Positions 1 to 9,021 of a DNA stretch of 64,000 nucleotides are shown here, piece after piece. Positions within the stretch are counted from its first letter, which is position 1; every line of letters starts with the position of its first letter. The notes under the pieces are model-generated. The model was not told the origin of the DNA. It saw nothing but the letters and a program-made list of their open reading frames with translations, and did no database searches. The stretch is from positions 26,381-90,380 of the forward strand of contig JAIUOO010000022.1 of assembly GCA_020161695.1 (NCBI GenBank), in the 5' to 3' direction. A program made the translations under genes and the position numbers. Source of the stretch: Pseudomonadota bacterium (GTDB lineage Bacteria; Pseudomonadota; Alphaproteobacteria; Rhizobiales; Phreatobacteraceae).

Positions 1-2422
1 CGAAGCTCTGGACGATGGAAAGGCCGAGCCCGGCACCGCGATGGCGCGTGCCGGTCGTGCGCGTCTCGAACCGCTCGAACATCCGCCCCATCATCTCCGG
101 CGCGATGCCCGTGCCCTGGTCGCGGACCTTGAAGACGATAGTGTCGCCCTCGCGCTCGGCATCGAGCACGATCAGCCCGCCGCGTCCCGAGAAGCCGATG
201 GCGTTGGACAGCAGGTTGAACAGCACCTGCCTGACGCGCTGGGCGTCAGCCTTGAACGAGCCGATCTCGCGGGAAACCCGCATCTCGATGCGGTTCTGGT
301 TCTCCGCCAGCCGGTCTTTCACCGCGTCGACCGCCGCCTGCATGGTGGCGCGGATGTCGACGTCGGACAGTTCGAGCTGCATCACCCCGGCATCGATGGT
401 GGCGAGGTCCAGCACGTCGTTGATGATCGACAGCAGCGAGGCGGAGGAGGCGCCGATATAGCCGAGATATTCGCGCTGCCGTTCGTTCAGCGGCCCGATG
501 GCCGGGTCGTCCAGCACCTGCGCGAAGCCGATGATCGTCGTGAGCGGCGTGCGCAGCTGGTAGGAGACATGGTGGACGAAGTCGTTGCGGATCTTGGCCG
601 CCGCCTCCAGCGCCTCGTTCCGCTCGGTCAGCGCCCGTTCGACCATGACCATGTTGGTGACATTGCGGAATGTCACCAGCGTTGCCCCGCCCGGCAGCGG
701 TGCGGTGACCGTGTCGAGAACCGAGCCGTCCGTCCGCTCGATGCGGAAGGAATGCTGGCGTCGCTCGTAGGCGAGCGCCGTCACCGCCGAGCGGATCTCG
801 GTCCACACGCCGCCATCCCTGACGTAGGGCAGGCAGAGGCTGGCGATCTGGTCGATCCGGGGCTTGGCCGCCAGCACGTCGTCGGCGAAATCCCACAGCG
901 CGGCAAAGGCGCGGTTCGAGAGCGACAGCCGCCCGTCCGAGCCGAACACCGCCACCGCCTCGTCGAGATGGTCGATGGTCTCGCGCTGGACACGCCCGAG
1001 CGCCGCGACTTGCGATTCCAGCTGCAGGCGCTGGGTCAGGTCGTCGAAAACATAGGTGACGCCGCCGGCCGGGTCCGGGTTCTGCACCACACGCAGGAAG
1101 CGTCCGCTCGGCAGCGACCATTCGTGGAGGCGCGGCTCGGTATCCACGGCCTCGTAGACCGTGTGCAGGCTCTTCTTCCACTCGCGGTAGTTCGACTGCT
1201 CGGGCAGCTGGCCGCGCTCGCGCAGGCGGTCGAGAATGTCGCCGTCGGTCGGCCCCTGATGCAGGAAGGCCGGCGGCAGGTCCCAGAGCTGGCGGAATGC
1301 CTCGTTGTGGAAGACCAGCCGCTTGGCCGAATCGAAGATGGCGACGGCTGTGGCGAGCTGGTCGAGCGTGCGCTTGTGCGTTTCCATCTCGACGGAAAGC
1401 TCGGAGCGCACCGTTTCCAGCTCGGTCACGTCGATGGCCATGCCGGCCGCACCGCCGGCGGCTGGCCGTTCGATCACGTCGAAGACGCGCCGCTGGCCGG
1501 CGGCGATGGCCGCCACGCGTCGCGCAAAGGGTTCGCCGGCGCCGCGCTTGCGGGCGGCCTCGGTGCGGTCGCCCGACTCGAGCAGCTCCGTGCCGGCCGC
1601 CACCGCCGCTGCGCCGGTCTCCGCGTCGGTTGCCGCCGCATAGGCGTCGTTGACCCAGGCGATCCGGCCGTCGGCATCGCGCAGCCAGACCGGAACCGGG
1701 ATGGAGCCGAGGAACGAGCGGATCGTCTGCGTCTCGCGGCTCAGCGCCTCGTGGCGGGCGGTGAGCTGGATCAGTTCCTCGCGCACGCCCGAGACGAGGC
1801 GCAGGCGCAGCACGGCGCGACCGCCGATGGCACGCCCCTCGGCCTCGATTGGACGTCCGGCAAGCGTCACCAGATCCATCCGGAACGGTGTGCCGCCACG
1901 CCGCAGCGCCTCCACGGCGCGCTCGAGTTCCGCCGCGCGCTCCGCCGGCAGCCAGGCCCCGAAGGCGAGTGCCCGTCGCGCCGCCGGCAGTTCGGTGACC
2001 AGCGACACGTCGCCGACGATCTCCGGCTCGTCCTTGTCGCCGCCCCAGACGACGACGATGTGCGGATCGAGGGTGAGCAGCGCGTTGGCCCGGTCTAGGG
2101 CGAGCTTCAGCGCGTTGATTTCCTCGCGGGTGCGGACCTGATCCTGCGACGCCTTGGTGCGGCTGCGCAGCAGCGCGATGCCGGTGATGACACCGAAGAC
2201 GACGACGCCGACATTGAGGCCGAAGGCGGCCCATTCATGCGGCCGGACTGAGGAAAAGGCCTGGGCGAAGTCGATCCCGGCCTCTTCGGCAGAGACGAGT
2301 GCAGTGGATGACAGGAGCAGGGCGGTCGCGGCGGCCGACAGGCGGATCGGGCGCTGGAACAGCGCGCTTGCAGCGCGTTGCCCGCTGCCGGATGCATCGT
2401 CGACCTGATCCAGGCCCGGCAT
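1..2422 (-). CDS. divL: DivL-type PAS sensor pseudo-histidine kinase (3' end outside window)
   Basis: Membrane sensor kinase of the DivL type, which in Caulobacter and its relatives controls the CckA-CtrA cell-cycle phosphorelay. The ATG at 2420-2422 opens a frame of at least 807 codons running off the left edge. Two hydrophobic stretches (about residues 27-45 and 64-86) anchor it, followed by PAS-like regions with motifs such as LFHNEAFRQLW-type segments. The dimerisation box reads HHVSYQLRTPLTTI: Tyr621 occupies the place of the usual phospho-accepting histidine, which is the hallmark of DivL. The catalytic domain ends with an N box near residue 740 and the G2 box GAGLGLSIVQ at 796-805. Identity as a DivL-type protein is strong; the cell-cycle role is inferred from the family. 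Confidence 0.85.
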   Translation of the reverse strand, partial: MPGLDQVDDASGSGQRAASALFQRPIRLSAAATALLLSSTALVSAEEAGIDFAQAFSSVRPHEWAAFGLNVGVVVFGVITGIALLRSRTKASQDQVRTREEINALKLALDRANALLTLDPHIVVVWGGDKDEPEIVGDVSLVTELPAARRALAFGAWLPAERAAELERAVEALRRGGTPFRMDLVTLAGRPIEAEGRAIGGRAVLRLRLVSGVREELIQLTARHEALSRETQTIRSFLGSIPVPVWLRDADGRIAWVNDAYAAATDAETGAAAVAAGTELLESGDRTEAARKRGAGEPFARRVAAIAAGQRRVFDVIERPAAGGAAGMAIDVTELETVRSELSVEMETHKRTLDQLATAVAIFDSAKRLVFHNEAFRQLWDLPPAFLHQGPTDGDILDRLRERGQLPEQSNYREWKKSLHTVYEAVDTEPRLHEWSLPSGRFLRVVQNPDPAGGVTYVFDDLTQRLQLESQVAALGRVQRETIDHLDEAVAVFGSDGRLSLSNRAFAALWDFADDVLAAKPRIDQIASLCLPYVRDGGVWTEIRSAVTALAYERRQHSFRIERTDGSVLDTVTAPLPGGATLVTFRNVTNMVMVERALTERNEALEAAAKIRNDFVHHVSYQLRTPLTTIIGFAQVLDDPAIGPLNERQREYLGYIGASSASLLSIINDVLDLATIDAGVMQLELSDVDIRATMQAAVDAVKDRLAENQNRIEMRVSREIGSFKADAQRVRQVLFNLLSNAIGFSGRGGLIVLDAEREGDTIVFKVRDQGTGIAPEMMGRMFERFETRTTGTRHRGAGLGLSIVQSF

Positions 2423-2593
2423 CGCTGATCCTTCACCACGCGGCCCGCATCATCCCCGCTTCAGCGGCATCGCGGCAGCGCCGCCCCGCGCCGCGAATCA
2501 CTGCCAATCTACCCTCTCGGCGACTCACGGTTTAAGAGTCCGAAACGGGAACATTGCGACGAAATTGCAAGATGCGGAATCCGGGTACCAGCA

Positions 2594-3094
2594 TCAGAGC
2601 GGCGGCAGTTCGCGTCGCATGGTAATCGCGTCCGCCGCGCCGCTTGCCGACCTGTAATAGCCCTTGCGCCTGCCGATCGTCGCAAAGCCATGCCGCGCAT
2701 AGAGTTTCAGCGCGGGAGCGTTCTCCGATTCCACCTCCAGGAACAGGTGGCGGATGCCCGCGCGCATCAGGTCCTTGACGTGTTCGGCGAGCAGGCGGCC
2801 GGCCAGCCCGCGCCCGCGCAGGCGCGCATCGACGGCGACGGTGAGAATCTCCGCCTCGTCGGCGGCAAGGCGGCTCAGCACGAACCCTGCCACCGGCGCG
2901 CCGGCACGGCGGCGGATGACATGCGCCAGCACGGCGTTCTCGCCCAGCATGGCGACGAAGTCGTCGGCGGGCCAGCCGCGGTGGAATGCGCCGCCATGGA
3001 TAGTGGCGAGGTCCTCGGCATCGGCGGTCTCGGCGCGGTCGATGACGAGGGCGGTTTGCGGCCACCAGGACCAGAGGTCGAGAAAGGGGCTCAC
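2594..3094 (-). CDS. rimI: Ribosomal protein S18 alanine N-acetyltransferase
   Basis: GNAT acetyltransferase of 166 residues, the usual RimI length; the family acetylates the N-terminal alanine of ribosomal protein S18. The acetyl-CoA loop is seen as LRGRGLAGRLL at residues 92-102, followed by the C-terminal GNAT signature ENAPALKLYARHGF (124-137). Its start overlaps the stop of tsaB by four bases, and rimI-tsaB pairing is standard in Alphaproteobacteria, which supports RimI over a generic GNAT enzyme. Probably cotranscribed with nfu and tsaB upstream. The 171 bases between it and divL hold no gene. Confidence 0.9.
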   Translation of the reverse strand: MSPFLDLWSWWPQTALVIDRAETADAEDLATIHGGAFHRGWPADDFVAMLGENAVLAHVIRRRAGAPVAGFVLSRLAADEAEILTVAVDARLRGRGLAGRLLAEHVKDLMRAGIRHLFLEVESENAPALKLYARHGFATIGRRKGYYRSASGAADAITMRRELPPL

Positions 3095-3780
3095 CGCGCC
3101 CTCCCGAACAGCGGCGCGGAGGCCTGCGGCTTGGCGTCGACGGCCTTGAGATAGAGCGGACGACAGGGCGCGGTCGAGGGGTCGGCGGCAGCGCCAAGCC
3201 GCGCGACGACGGCGATGTCGGAATAGGCGGCCTCGTCGAGGATCACCGGCGGCGAGGCGCCGGCCGGCCAGACGCCGAGCACGGCATCCGCGCCGGGACC
3301 CACCAGCGCCACCGGGCCGGACGCGGCAAGGCCGGCCGCCTCGGCTGCGGGCATGTAGCGCGGCGGCACGGCGAGCATCCGGTCATGACCGGTCAACGAC
3401 GCATAGACATGGTCGTGTCGGGCATCGATGGCGGCAAGGACAGCGACCGGCTCCGCGGCGGCAAGATAGGGCTCGGAAAGCGCGGCAAGCGTCGGAATGC
3501 CCACCGCGTCGCCGCCCGCCGCCAGGGCCATGCCGCGCGCCGCGGCGATGGCGACGCGCAGGCCAGTGAAGCTGCCGGGGCCGATGGTCGCGACGAAACG
3601 CCGGCAGTCGCCCGCGCCGATACCGGCCTCGCCGCAGACTTCCGCGGCGAGCGGCACGAGCCGTTCGGCATGGCCGCGCTCCATCGGCTCGGAACGCCGC
3701 GCGAGCACGCGGCCGGAACCGGTGTCGAGCACTGCGGCCGAACAGGCGCCGAGCGCCGTATCGAGTGCGAGGACGAGCAT
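3091..3780 (-). CDS. tsaB: tRNA t6A37 biosynthesis protein TsaB
   Basis: TsaB is the non-catalytic partner of TsaD in transferring the threonylcarbamoyl group to A37 of ANN-decoding tRNAs. The 229-residue protein begins MLVLALDTALGACSAAVLD, the ASKHA-fold phosphate-1 strand, and carries the family segment ATIGPGSFTGLR around residue 65. Length is normal. It lies between nfu (85 bases upstream) and rimI (four-base overlap), the usual gene order. No oddities seen. Confidence 0.93.
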   Translation of the reverse strand: MLVLALDTALGACSAAVLDTGSGRVLARRSEPMERGHAERLVPLAAEVCGEAGIGAGDCRRFVATIGPGSFTGLRVAIAAARGMALAAGGDAVGIPTLAALSEPYLAAAEPVAVLAAIDARHDHVYASLTGHDRMLAVPPRYMPAAEAAGLAASGPVALVGPGADAVLGVWPAGASPPVILDEAAYSDIAVVARLGAAADPSTAPCRPLYLKAVDAKPQASAPLFGRAR

Positions 3781-3865
3781 GACAGGGTGCTACACCCTCT
3801 CGCGCGCCGCCGGAAGGGTGCCGAACGACACCGTGGCGGCGATTGCCGATCGCCAGCCCGGTCCG

Positions 3866-4426
3866 TCAGACGGACTGGACCTCGCGCACGTCCGGCAGGA
3901 AGTGCCGCATCAGGTTCTGGATGCCGTGCTTGAGCGTCGCGGTCGAGGACGGGCAGCCCGCGCAGGAGCCCTGCATGGCGAGATAGACGATGCCGTCCTT
4001 GAAACCGCGGAAGGTGATGTCGCCGCCATCGGCCGCAACCGCCGGGCGCACGCGCGTTTCCAGGAGCTCCTTGATCGTGTCGACGGTCTCGGCGTCGGCC
4101 GGGTCGAAGAACTCCTCGTCGCCGTTCGGCACGAGGCTGGCCTCGCCGCGCACCAGCGGCTGGCCGGACATGTAGTGCTCCATGATCGCGCCGAGGATGG
4201 CCGGCTTCAGGTGCGGCCATTCGGCCGAGCCCTTGGTCACGGTGATGAAGTCGTTGCCGAAGAACACGCCGGCGACGCCGTCGATGGCGAACAGCTTCTC
4301 GGCCAGCGGCGACTGCTTCGCGGCCTCGGGGGTCGGCATGTGCAGGGTGCCCTCGTCGAGCACGACGCGGCCGGGCAGGAACTTCAGGGTCGCCGGATTC
4401 GGCGTGGCTTCGGTCTGGATGAACAT
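3866..4426 (-). CDS. Nfu-type iron-sulfur cluster carrier
   Basis: Scaffold or carrier protein that passes Fe-S clusters to target enzymes. The N-terminal Nfu domain starts MFIQTEATPNPATLKFLPG and the C-terminal NifU-like domain has the cluster-binding pair CAGC at Cys155 and Cys158. I chose the ATG at 4424-4426 because the Nfu domain begins exactly there and a GAGGAG ribosome site precedes it; the open frame extends 37 codons further upstream without domain similarity. Length 186 residues is typical. It is first in a likely nfu-tsaB-rimI transcript, and a perfect inverted repeat at 4468-4493 lies 42 bases ahead of the start, possibly a regulatory site. Confidence 0.9.
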   Translation of the reverse strand: MFIQTEATPNPATLKFLPGRVVLDEGTLHMPTPEAAKQSPLAEKLFAIDGVAGVFFGNDFITVTKGSAEWPHLKPAILGAIMEHYMSGQPLVRGEASLVPNGDEEFFDPADAETVDTIKELLETRVRPAVAADGGDITFRGFKDGIVYLAMQGSCAGCPSSTATLKHGIQNLMRHFLPDVREVQSV

Positions 4427-4467
4427 GGCTGGCTCCTCGAACGCCCGGTTCAAGGCCGGGGCCGGTT

Positions 4468-4493
4468 TGGAATGGTTCAATCGAACCATTCCA
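4468..4493. promoter_or_regulatory. 11-bp perfect inverted repeat upstream of nfu, Irr-box-like
   Basis: The arms TGGAATGGTTC and GAACCATTCCA are exact reverse complements separated by AATC. The site lies between the stop of the universal stress gene (4549) and the start of nfu (4426). With its left flank it reads TTTGGAATGGTTC, which fits the first 13 positions of the rhizobial iron-control-element pattern TTTRGAAYNRTTCYAAA as I remember it, but the right half of that pattern is poor. No T-run follows on the minus strand, so an operator is more likely than a terminator. Function is inferred only. Confidence 0.45.
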
Positions 4494-4548
4494 CGAGACA
4501 TGTGGCGAGGGCGAGGGGCGCCGTCAACCGGATTCAAGGGGGCGAAGG

Positions 4549-5046
4549 TCAGGCCAGCGCCGCGATTTCGTCGTCGGAAAGGTGTCCCGGCACGATCGCG
4601 ACCGGAATCGGGTAGGAGCCGGCCGTCCGGGCAAGGCTCGAGACCAGCGGTCCCGGCCCGTCCTTGCCGGTGCCGGCAGCGAGAATGAGGATGGCGACGT
4701 CCGGGTCGTCCTCGATCTGGGCGAGGATCGCGTCGGCCAGCACGCCCTCGCGGACCACCAGTTCGGGTTCGACGCCGACGAGCTTCATCGTCCGGTCGGC
4801 GGCAGCGTCGAGCTTCGCGCGCGCCTCCGCGTGCGCCTCCGCGCGCATGACGTCAGCCACCCCGAACAGCGCCTGCCCGTCGCCGACGCTCGGTTCGATC
4901 ACTGCCAGCATCTGCAGCCCGTGGCCCGTGCGCGAGGCACGGCGGGCGGCGAAGACGACGGCGCGGTCGCATTCGGGGCTCTCGTCCACCACCACCATGA
5001 ATTTGGGGTTGTGTCCGCTCTGGTAGGCTTCGCGCTTGCGGGTCAT
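4549..5046 (-). CDS. Universal stress protein (UspA family)
   Basis: Single UspA domain of 165 residues: an N-terminal strand KFMVVVDESPECDRAVVFA with the Asp that normally contacts nucleotide phosphate, and a C-terminal segment ILILAAGTGKDGPGPLVSSL resembling the ATP-binding G-x2-G-x9-G region. The C-terminus reads PVAIVPGHLSDDEIAALA, as seen in alphaproteobacterial members. The family is cytoplasmic and responds to starvation or oxidative stress; the specific role here cannot be read from sequence. It lies on the minus strand between the LysE-type gene and nfu. Confidence 0.85.
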   Translation of the reverse strand: MTRKREAYQSGHNPKFMVVVDESPECDRAVVFAARRASRTGHGLQMLAVIEPSVGDGQALFGVADVMRAEAHAEARAKLDAAADRTMKLVGVEPELVVREGVLADAILAQIEDDPDVAILILAAGTGKDGPGPLVSSLARTAGSYPIPVAIVPGHLSDDEIAALA

Positions 5047-5105
5047 CGGGGCCTCTCATCGACCGCAAGGCCACAATGTCGCACCCCGCGGGCGCGGCGC
5101 GCAAG

Positions 5106-5687
5106 CTAGCCGACCGCGATCAGCCCGGCGAAACAGGTCAGCACTATGGCAGAGGCGCGTGTGACGCCGCGCGGTGTCCCGCCGGCCGTCAGTCGGCCGA
5201 TGCCAGCTCCGACCAGGATCCACGACGTCGCAGCCACGGCGACCAGTCCCGCAAAGCCGAGGAGATAAAGGCCGGCCCCCGGCGCGGACATGGGCAGGAT
5301 GGCAAGGGCGAAGATGGCCGCCTTCGGGTTGAGCAGTGTCGTCACGAAGACGCGCCCCATGCCGATGCTGCGTTCTCCCCCATCGCCGAGGATCGGCCGC
5401 CGCCACAGGGCGACGGCGACGGAGACGAGATAGAGCCCCGCAGCGATCCTGAGGGCTTGCCCGAGCGGCGGATAGGCGGCCACCAGGGGCGCGACGAGGG
5501 CGTGGATGGCGAGGATCGCCAGCAGGTAGCCGGCAATCTCCGCACCGATCAGCGGTAGCGACCGTCTCGTCCCAACTAGGGCGCCGGATGTCGCCAGGAG
5601 CGTGTTGGTCGGTCCCGGCGTGCCCAGCAGCGCGAGGACGGCGATGGCGAAGAGAACCGGATCGGTGAAAGGGGCAGAATCGAACAT
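5106..5687 (-). CDS. LysE/RhtB-family amino-acid exporter
   Basis: Inner-membrane efflux protein of 193 residues with about six hydrophobic segments. The N-terminal helix contains LALLGTPGPTNTLLATSGAL, the GPxN motif characteristic of LysE/RhtB exporters, and LLNPKAAIFALAILP matches the conserved NPKA motif of the fourth helix region. The start at 5685-5687 follows GAGGGTCGCGGC and places the first helix at the N-terminus; a longer upstream frame exists but lies antisense to lepA. Divergent from lepA. The substrate cannot be assigned. It is distinct from the second LysE-superfamily gene at 55025. Confidence 0.83.
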   Translation of the reverse strand: MFDSAPFTDPVLFAIAVLALLGTPGPTNTLLATSGALVGTRRSLPLIGAEIAGYLLAILAIHALVAPLVAAYPPLGQALRIAAGLYLVSVAVALWRRPILGDGGERSIGMGRVFVTTLLNPKAAIFALAILPMSAPGAGLYLLGFAGLVAVAATSWILVGAGIGRLTAGGTPRGVTRASAIVLTCFAGLIAVG

Positions 5688-5804
5688 GCCGCGACCCTCA
5701 CCCGTCCGGGCTCGTCCCGCCTTGATCTCGGTCAGGCAGGCTTCCTGCCGGCCGGAATCGCGCACATCCTTCCAAACCGGGGCCGCTGCTGCTATGTGCG
5801 GCCC

Positions 5805-7610
5805 ATGACCGACACGCCTCTCGACCTGATCCGCAACTTCTCGATTGTCGCGCATATCGACCACGGCAAATCGACGCTCGCCGACCGCCTCATCCAGGTG
5901 ACCGGCGGCCTGTCCGAGCGCGAGATGACCGAACAGGTCCTCGACAACATGGACATCGAGAAGGAGCGGGGCATCACCATCAAGGCGCAGACCGTGCGCC
6001 TCGAATACAAGGCCGAGGACGGCAAGACCTACGTCCTGAATCTCATGGACACGCCCGGTCACGTCGACTTCGCCTACGAGGTGTCGCGCTCGCTGGCCGC
6101 CTGCGAGGGCTCGATCCTCGTGGTCGACGCCAGCCAGGGCGTCGAGGCCCAGACGCTCGCCAACGTCTATCAGGCGCTCGATGCCGGTCACGAGATCGTC
6201 CCGGTGCTCAACAAGATCGACCTGCCGGCGGCCGAGCCGGAGCGCGTCAAGCAGCAGATCGAGGACGTGATCGGCCTCGATGCCTCGGATGCGGTGGAGG
6301 TCTCCGCCAAGACCGGCCTCAACATCCCGGCCGTGCTGGAAGCAATCGTGAAGCGCCTGCCGGCCCCGAAGGGCGACCGCGCCGCGCCGCTCAAGGCCAT
6401 GCTGGTCGATAGCTGGTACGACGCCTATCTCGGCGTCATCGTGCTGGTCCGCGTCATCGACGGCTCGATGAAGAAGGGCCAGCGCATCAAGATGATGGGC
6501 ACGGACGCGGTCTATGACATAGACAAGATCGGCGTGTTCACCCCCAAGCTGAAGGACGTGCCGGATCTCGGCCCCGGCGAGGTCGGCTTCATCACGGCTT
6601 CGATCAAGGAAGTGGCGGATACCCGCGTCGGCGACACCATCACCGACGAGCGAAAGCCGACGGCAAAGGCGCTGCCGGGCTTCAAGCCGGCGCAGCCGGT
6701 GGTCTTCTGCGGCCTTTTTCCGCAGGATGCCGCCGATTTCGAGGACCTGCGCGCCGCCATGGGCCGCCTGCGCCTCAACGATGCCAGCTTCTCCTTCGAG
6801 ATGGAGTCCTCCGCCGCCCTCGGCTTCGGCTTCCGCTGCGGCTTCCTCGGCCTGTTGCATCTGGAGATCATCCAGGAGCGGCTGGAGCGCGAGTTCAATC
6901 TCGACCTGATCGCGACCGCGCCCTCGGTCGTCTACCAGATCCTGCTGCGCGACGGTTCGCTGCTGGAACTGCACAACCCGGCCGACATGCCGGATCCGAT
7001 GAAGATCGAGATCATCTCGGAGCCGTGGATCCGCGCCAAGATCATGACACCGGACGACTATCTCGGCTCGGTGCTCAAGCTCTGCCAGGACCGGCGCGGC
7101 GTTCAGGTGGACCTGACCTATGTCGGCTCGCGCGCCATGGTCACCTACGATCTGCCGCTGAACGAGGTCGTCTTCGACTTCTACGACCGGCTGAAGTCGA
7201 TCTCGAAGGGTTATGCCTCCTTCGACTACCAGATCACCGACTATCGCGAGGGCGACCTCGTGAAGATGTCGATCCTCGTCAACGGCGAGCCGGTCGACGC
7301 GCTCTCCATGCTGGTGCATCGCAACCGGGCCGAGAGCCGTGGCCGCGCCATGTGCGAGAAGCTGAAGGACCTGATCCCGCAGCACCTGTTCAAGATCCCG
7401 ATCCAGGCCTCCATCGGCGCCAAGGTCATCGCCCGCGAGACCATCTCGGCCCTGCGCAAGGACGTCACCGCCAAGTGCTATGGCGGCGACATCTCACGCA
7501 AGCGCAAGCTTCTCGACAAGCAGAAGGAGGGCAAGAAGAAGATGCGCCAGTTCGGCAAGGTCGACATTCCTCAGGAAGCCTTCATCGCCGCGCTCAAGAT
7601 GGACGCCTGA
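5805..7610 (+). CDS. lepA: Elongation factor 4 (back-translocating GTPase LepA)
   Basis: Ribosome-associated translational GTPase of 601 residues, full length. It has the P-loop AHIDHGKST (residues 16-24), DTPGH near 82, NKID near 136, the EF-G-like domains and the LepA-specific C-terminal basic tail ending near KRKLLDKQKEGKKKMRQFG. The ATG at 5805 is preferred over an in-frame GTG at 5796 because homologues start close to this residue; no strong ribosome site distinguishes them. Divergent from the LysE-type gene and followed by a 349-base gap before the sulfate cluster. Confidence 0.96.
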   Translation: MTDTPLDLIRNFSIVAHIDHGKSTLADRLIQVTGGLSEREMTEQVLDNMDIEKERGITIKAQTVRLEYKAEDGKTYVLNLMDTPGHVDFAYEVSRSLAACEGSILVVDASQGVEAQTLANVYQALDAGHEIVPVLNKIDLPAAEPERVKQQIEDVIGLDASDAVEVSAKTGLNIPAVLEAIVKRLPAPKGDRAAPLKAMLVDSWYDAYLGVIVLVRVIDGSMKKGQRIKMMGTDAVYDIDKIGVFTPKLKDVPDLGPGEVGFITASIKEVADTRVGDTITDERKPTAKALPGFKPAQPVVFCGLFPQDAADFEDLRAAMGRLRLNDASFSFEMESSAALGFGFRCGFLGLLHLEIIQERLEREFNLDLIATAPSVVYQILLRDGSLLELHNPADMPDPMKIEIISEPWIRAKIMTPDDYLGSVLKLCQDRRGVQVDLTYVGSRAMVTYDLPLNEVVFDFYDRLKSISKGYASFDYQITDYREGDLVKMSILVNGEPVDALSMLVHRNRAESRGRAMCEKLKDLIPQHLFKIPIQASIGAKVIARETISALRKDVTAKCYGGDISRKRKLLDKQKEGKKKMRQFGKVDIPQEAFIAALKMDA

Positions 7611-7959
7611 CGCAAGCGCCGGGGGCTCGCCCGGCCCGCCGGGTGGCGGGAGGGCGCATGTCGAGTTGGAGAAGAATTTACTCCGACGCCGATGATCTGC
7701 CGACTTCACGGAGAAATCCTCTCTCCTCCTGGGCGGCCTTTTGCCAGATCAGGCCAATCGGCCCGCCGACTGCTCCGGCTCGCGGGAGAACCCTGTCCTC
7801 CTGACGACGTGCCGGGACAACAAGACCCTTCCCCTTTCATCCGCGGATTCGAAGGGTTTGGTCTTATTTCCCGGAACGTCTTGAATAGTCACATGTTTTC
7901 GGACCTCTTCCGATGCTCGGCCGGCGCTTTCCGGCACGGCCGCATCGAGGAAGCCAGAC
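7611..7959. other. Intergenic region between lepA and the sulfate locus (349 bp)
   Basis: No supported gene. It must contain the promoter of the sulfate cluster. GC-rich inverted sequence just after the lepA stop (around 7620-7650) could end lepA transcription but has no T-run. The last 100 bases are more AT-rich. I looked for a SAM or cobalamin riboswitch core and did not recognise one. Confidence 0.5.
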
Positions 7960-9021
7960 ATGTCGAGCACGTCCGCCACTGCCCGCCTTCGCGACGCCGC
8001 CGGCGTGGTCCTGGCGTTCGGGCTGGTGCTCGGCACCACGATCTACGCCCGCGGGCAGGCGGCGCCCCCGCCAGTCAGTCTGGTCAACGTCTCCTATGAT
8101 CCGACGCGCGAACTCTACCGCGCCATCAACGAGGCCTTCACCCGCCACTGGCGCGAGAAGGCCGGCCAGCAGGTCACGATCCGCGCCTCGCATGGCGGTT
8201 CCGGGCGCCAGGCGCGCTCGGTCATCGACGGGCTCGACGCCGATGTCGTGACGCTGGCGCTGGCCGGTGACATCGACGCCATCGCCCAGCATTCGCGCCG
8301 CCTGCCGGCCAACTGGCAGACCCGCCTGCCGAACAATTCCTCGCCCTACACCTCGACCATCGTCTTCATCGTCCGCAAGGGCAATCCGAAGGGCGTGCGC
8401 GACTGGGCCGACCTCGCCCGGCCCGGTGTCGGCGTCGTGACCCCCAATCCGAAGACTTCCGGCGGCGCGCGCTGGAACTATCTCGCCGCCTGGGCCTACG
8501 AACTCGACCGCACCGGCAACGATGCGGCTGCCGCGAAGCGTTTCGTCGAGGCCATTTACCGCAACGTCTCCGTGCTCGACACCGGCGCGCGCGGCTCGCT
8601 GACCACCTTCGCCCAGCGCAATGTCGGCGACGTCTTCATCTCCTGGGAGAACGAGGCGCATCTGGCGCTGAAGGAGTTCGGCGAGGACAAGTTCGAAATC
8701 GTCTTCCCGTCGCTGTCGATCCTCGCGGAGCCGCCGGTCGCCCTCGTCGATCAGGTGGTCGACCGGCGCGGCACGCGCGCGGCGGCGCAGGCCTATCTCG
8801 ACTTCCTCTATTCGCCCGAGGCGCAGCGTATCATCGCGCACAATTTCTACCGGCCGAACCTGCCGCAGTACGCCGACGCAGCCGATCTCGCCCGCTTTCC
8901 CCAGATCAGGCTGGTGACCATCGATCAGGTCTTCGGCGGCTGGACCAGGGCGCAGGCCGAGCACTTCGCCGACAGCGGCATCTTCGACCAGATCCATCGT
9001 CCCTCGGCGGCGACCCGATGA
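7960..9021 (+). CDS. sbp: Periplasmic sulfate-binding protein
   Basis: Solute-binding component of the CysTWA sulfate/thiosulfate transporter, 353 residues. A signal peptide (hydrophobic residues about 14-30, cleavage near ARGQA) is followed by the family pattern VSLVNVSYDPTRELYRAIN and IRASHGGSGRQARSV, with later VVTPNPKTSGGARWNYLAAW, all typical of Sbp/CysP. First gene of an 11-gene plus-strand cluster; its stop overlaps the cysT start by four bases (ATGA). Sbp and CysP cannot be separated with certainty by eye. Confidence 0.93.
   Translation: MSSTSATARLRDAAGVVLAFGLVLGTTIYARGQAAPPPVSLVNVSYDPTRELYRAINEAFTRHWREKAGQQVTIRASHGGSGRQARSVIDGLDADVVTLALAGDIDAIAQHSRRLPANWQTRLPNNSSPYTSTIVFIVRKGNPKGVRDWADLARPGVGVVTPNPKTSGGARWNYLAAWAYELDRTGNDAAAAKRFVEAIYRNVSVLDTGARGSLTTFAQRNVGDVFISWENEAHLALKEFGEDKFEIVFPSLSILAEPPVALVDQVVDRRGTRAAAQAYLDFLYSPEAQRIIAHNFYRPNLPQYADAADLARFPQIRLVTIDQVFGGWTRAQAEHFADSGIFDQIHRPSAATR

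Noticed and set aside
41..2234. Long open frames in other phases on both strands over divL
   Set aside because: They give Arg/Ala-rich proteins without motifs, whereas the frame ending at 2422 has PAS, dimerisation and ATP-binding motifs.
5106..7385. A 759-codon open frame on the minus strand antisense to lepA that continues into the LysE-type gene
   Set aside because: Everything upstream of 5687 mirrors lepA codons, has low-complexity Arg/Asp/His-rich composition and no family features. Only the last 193 codons are a real gene.
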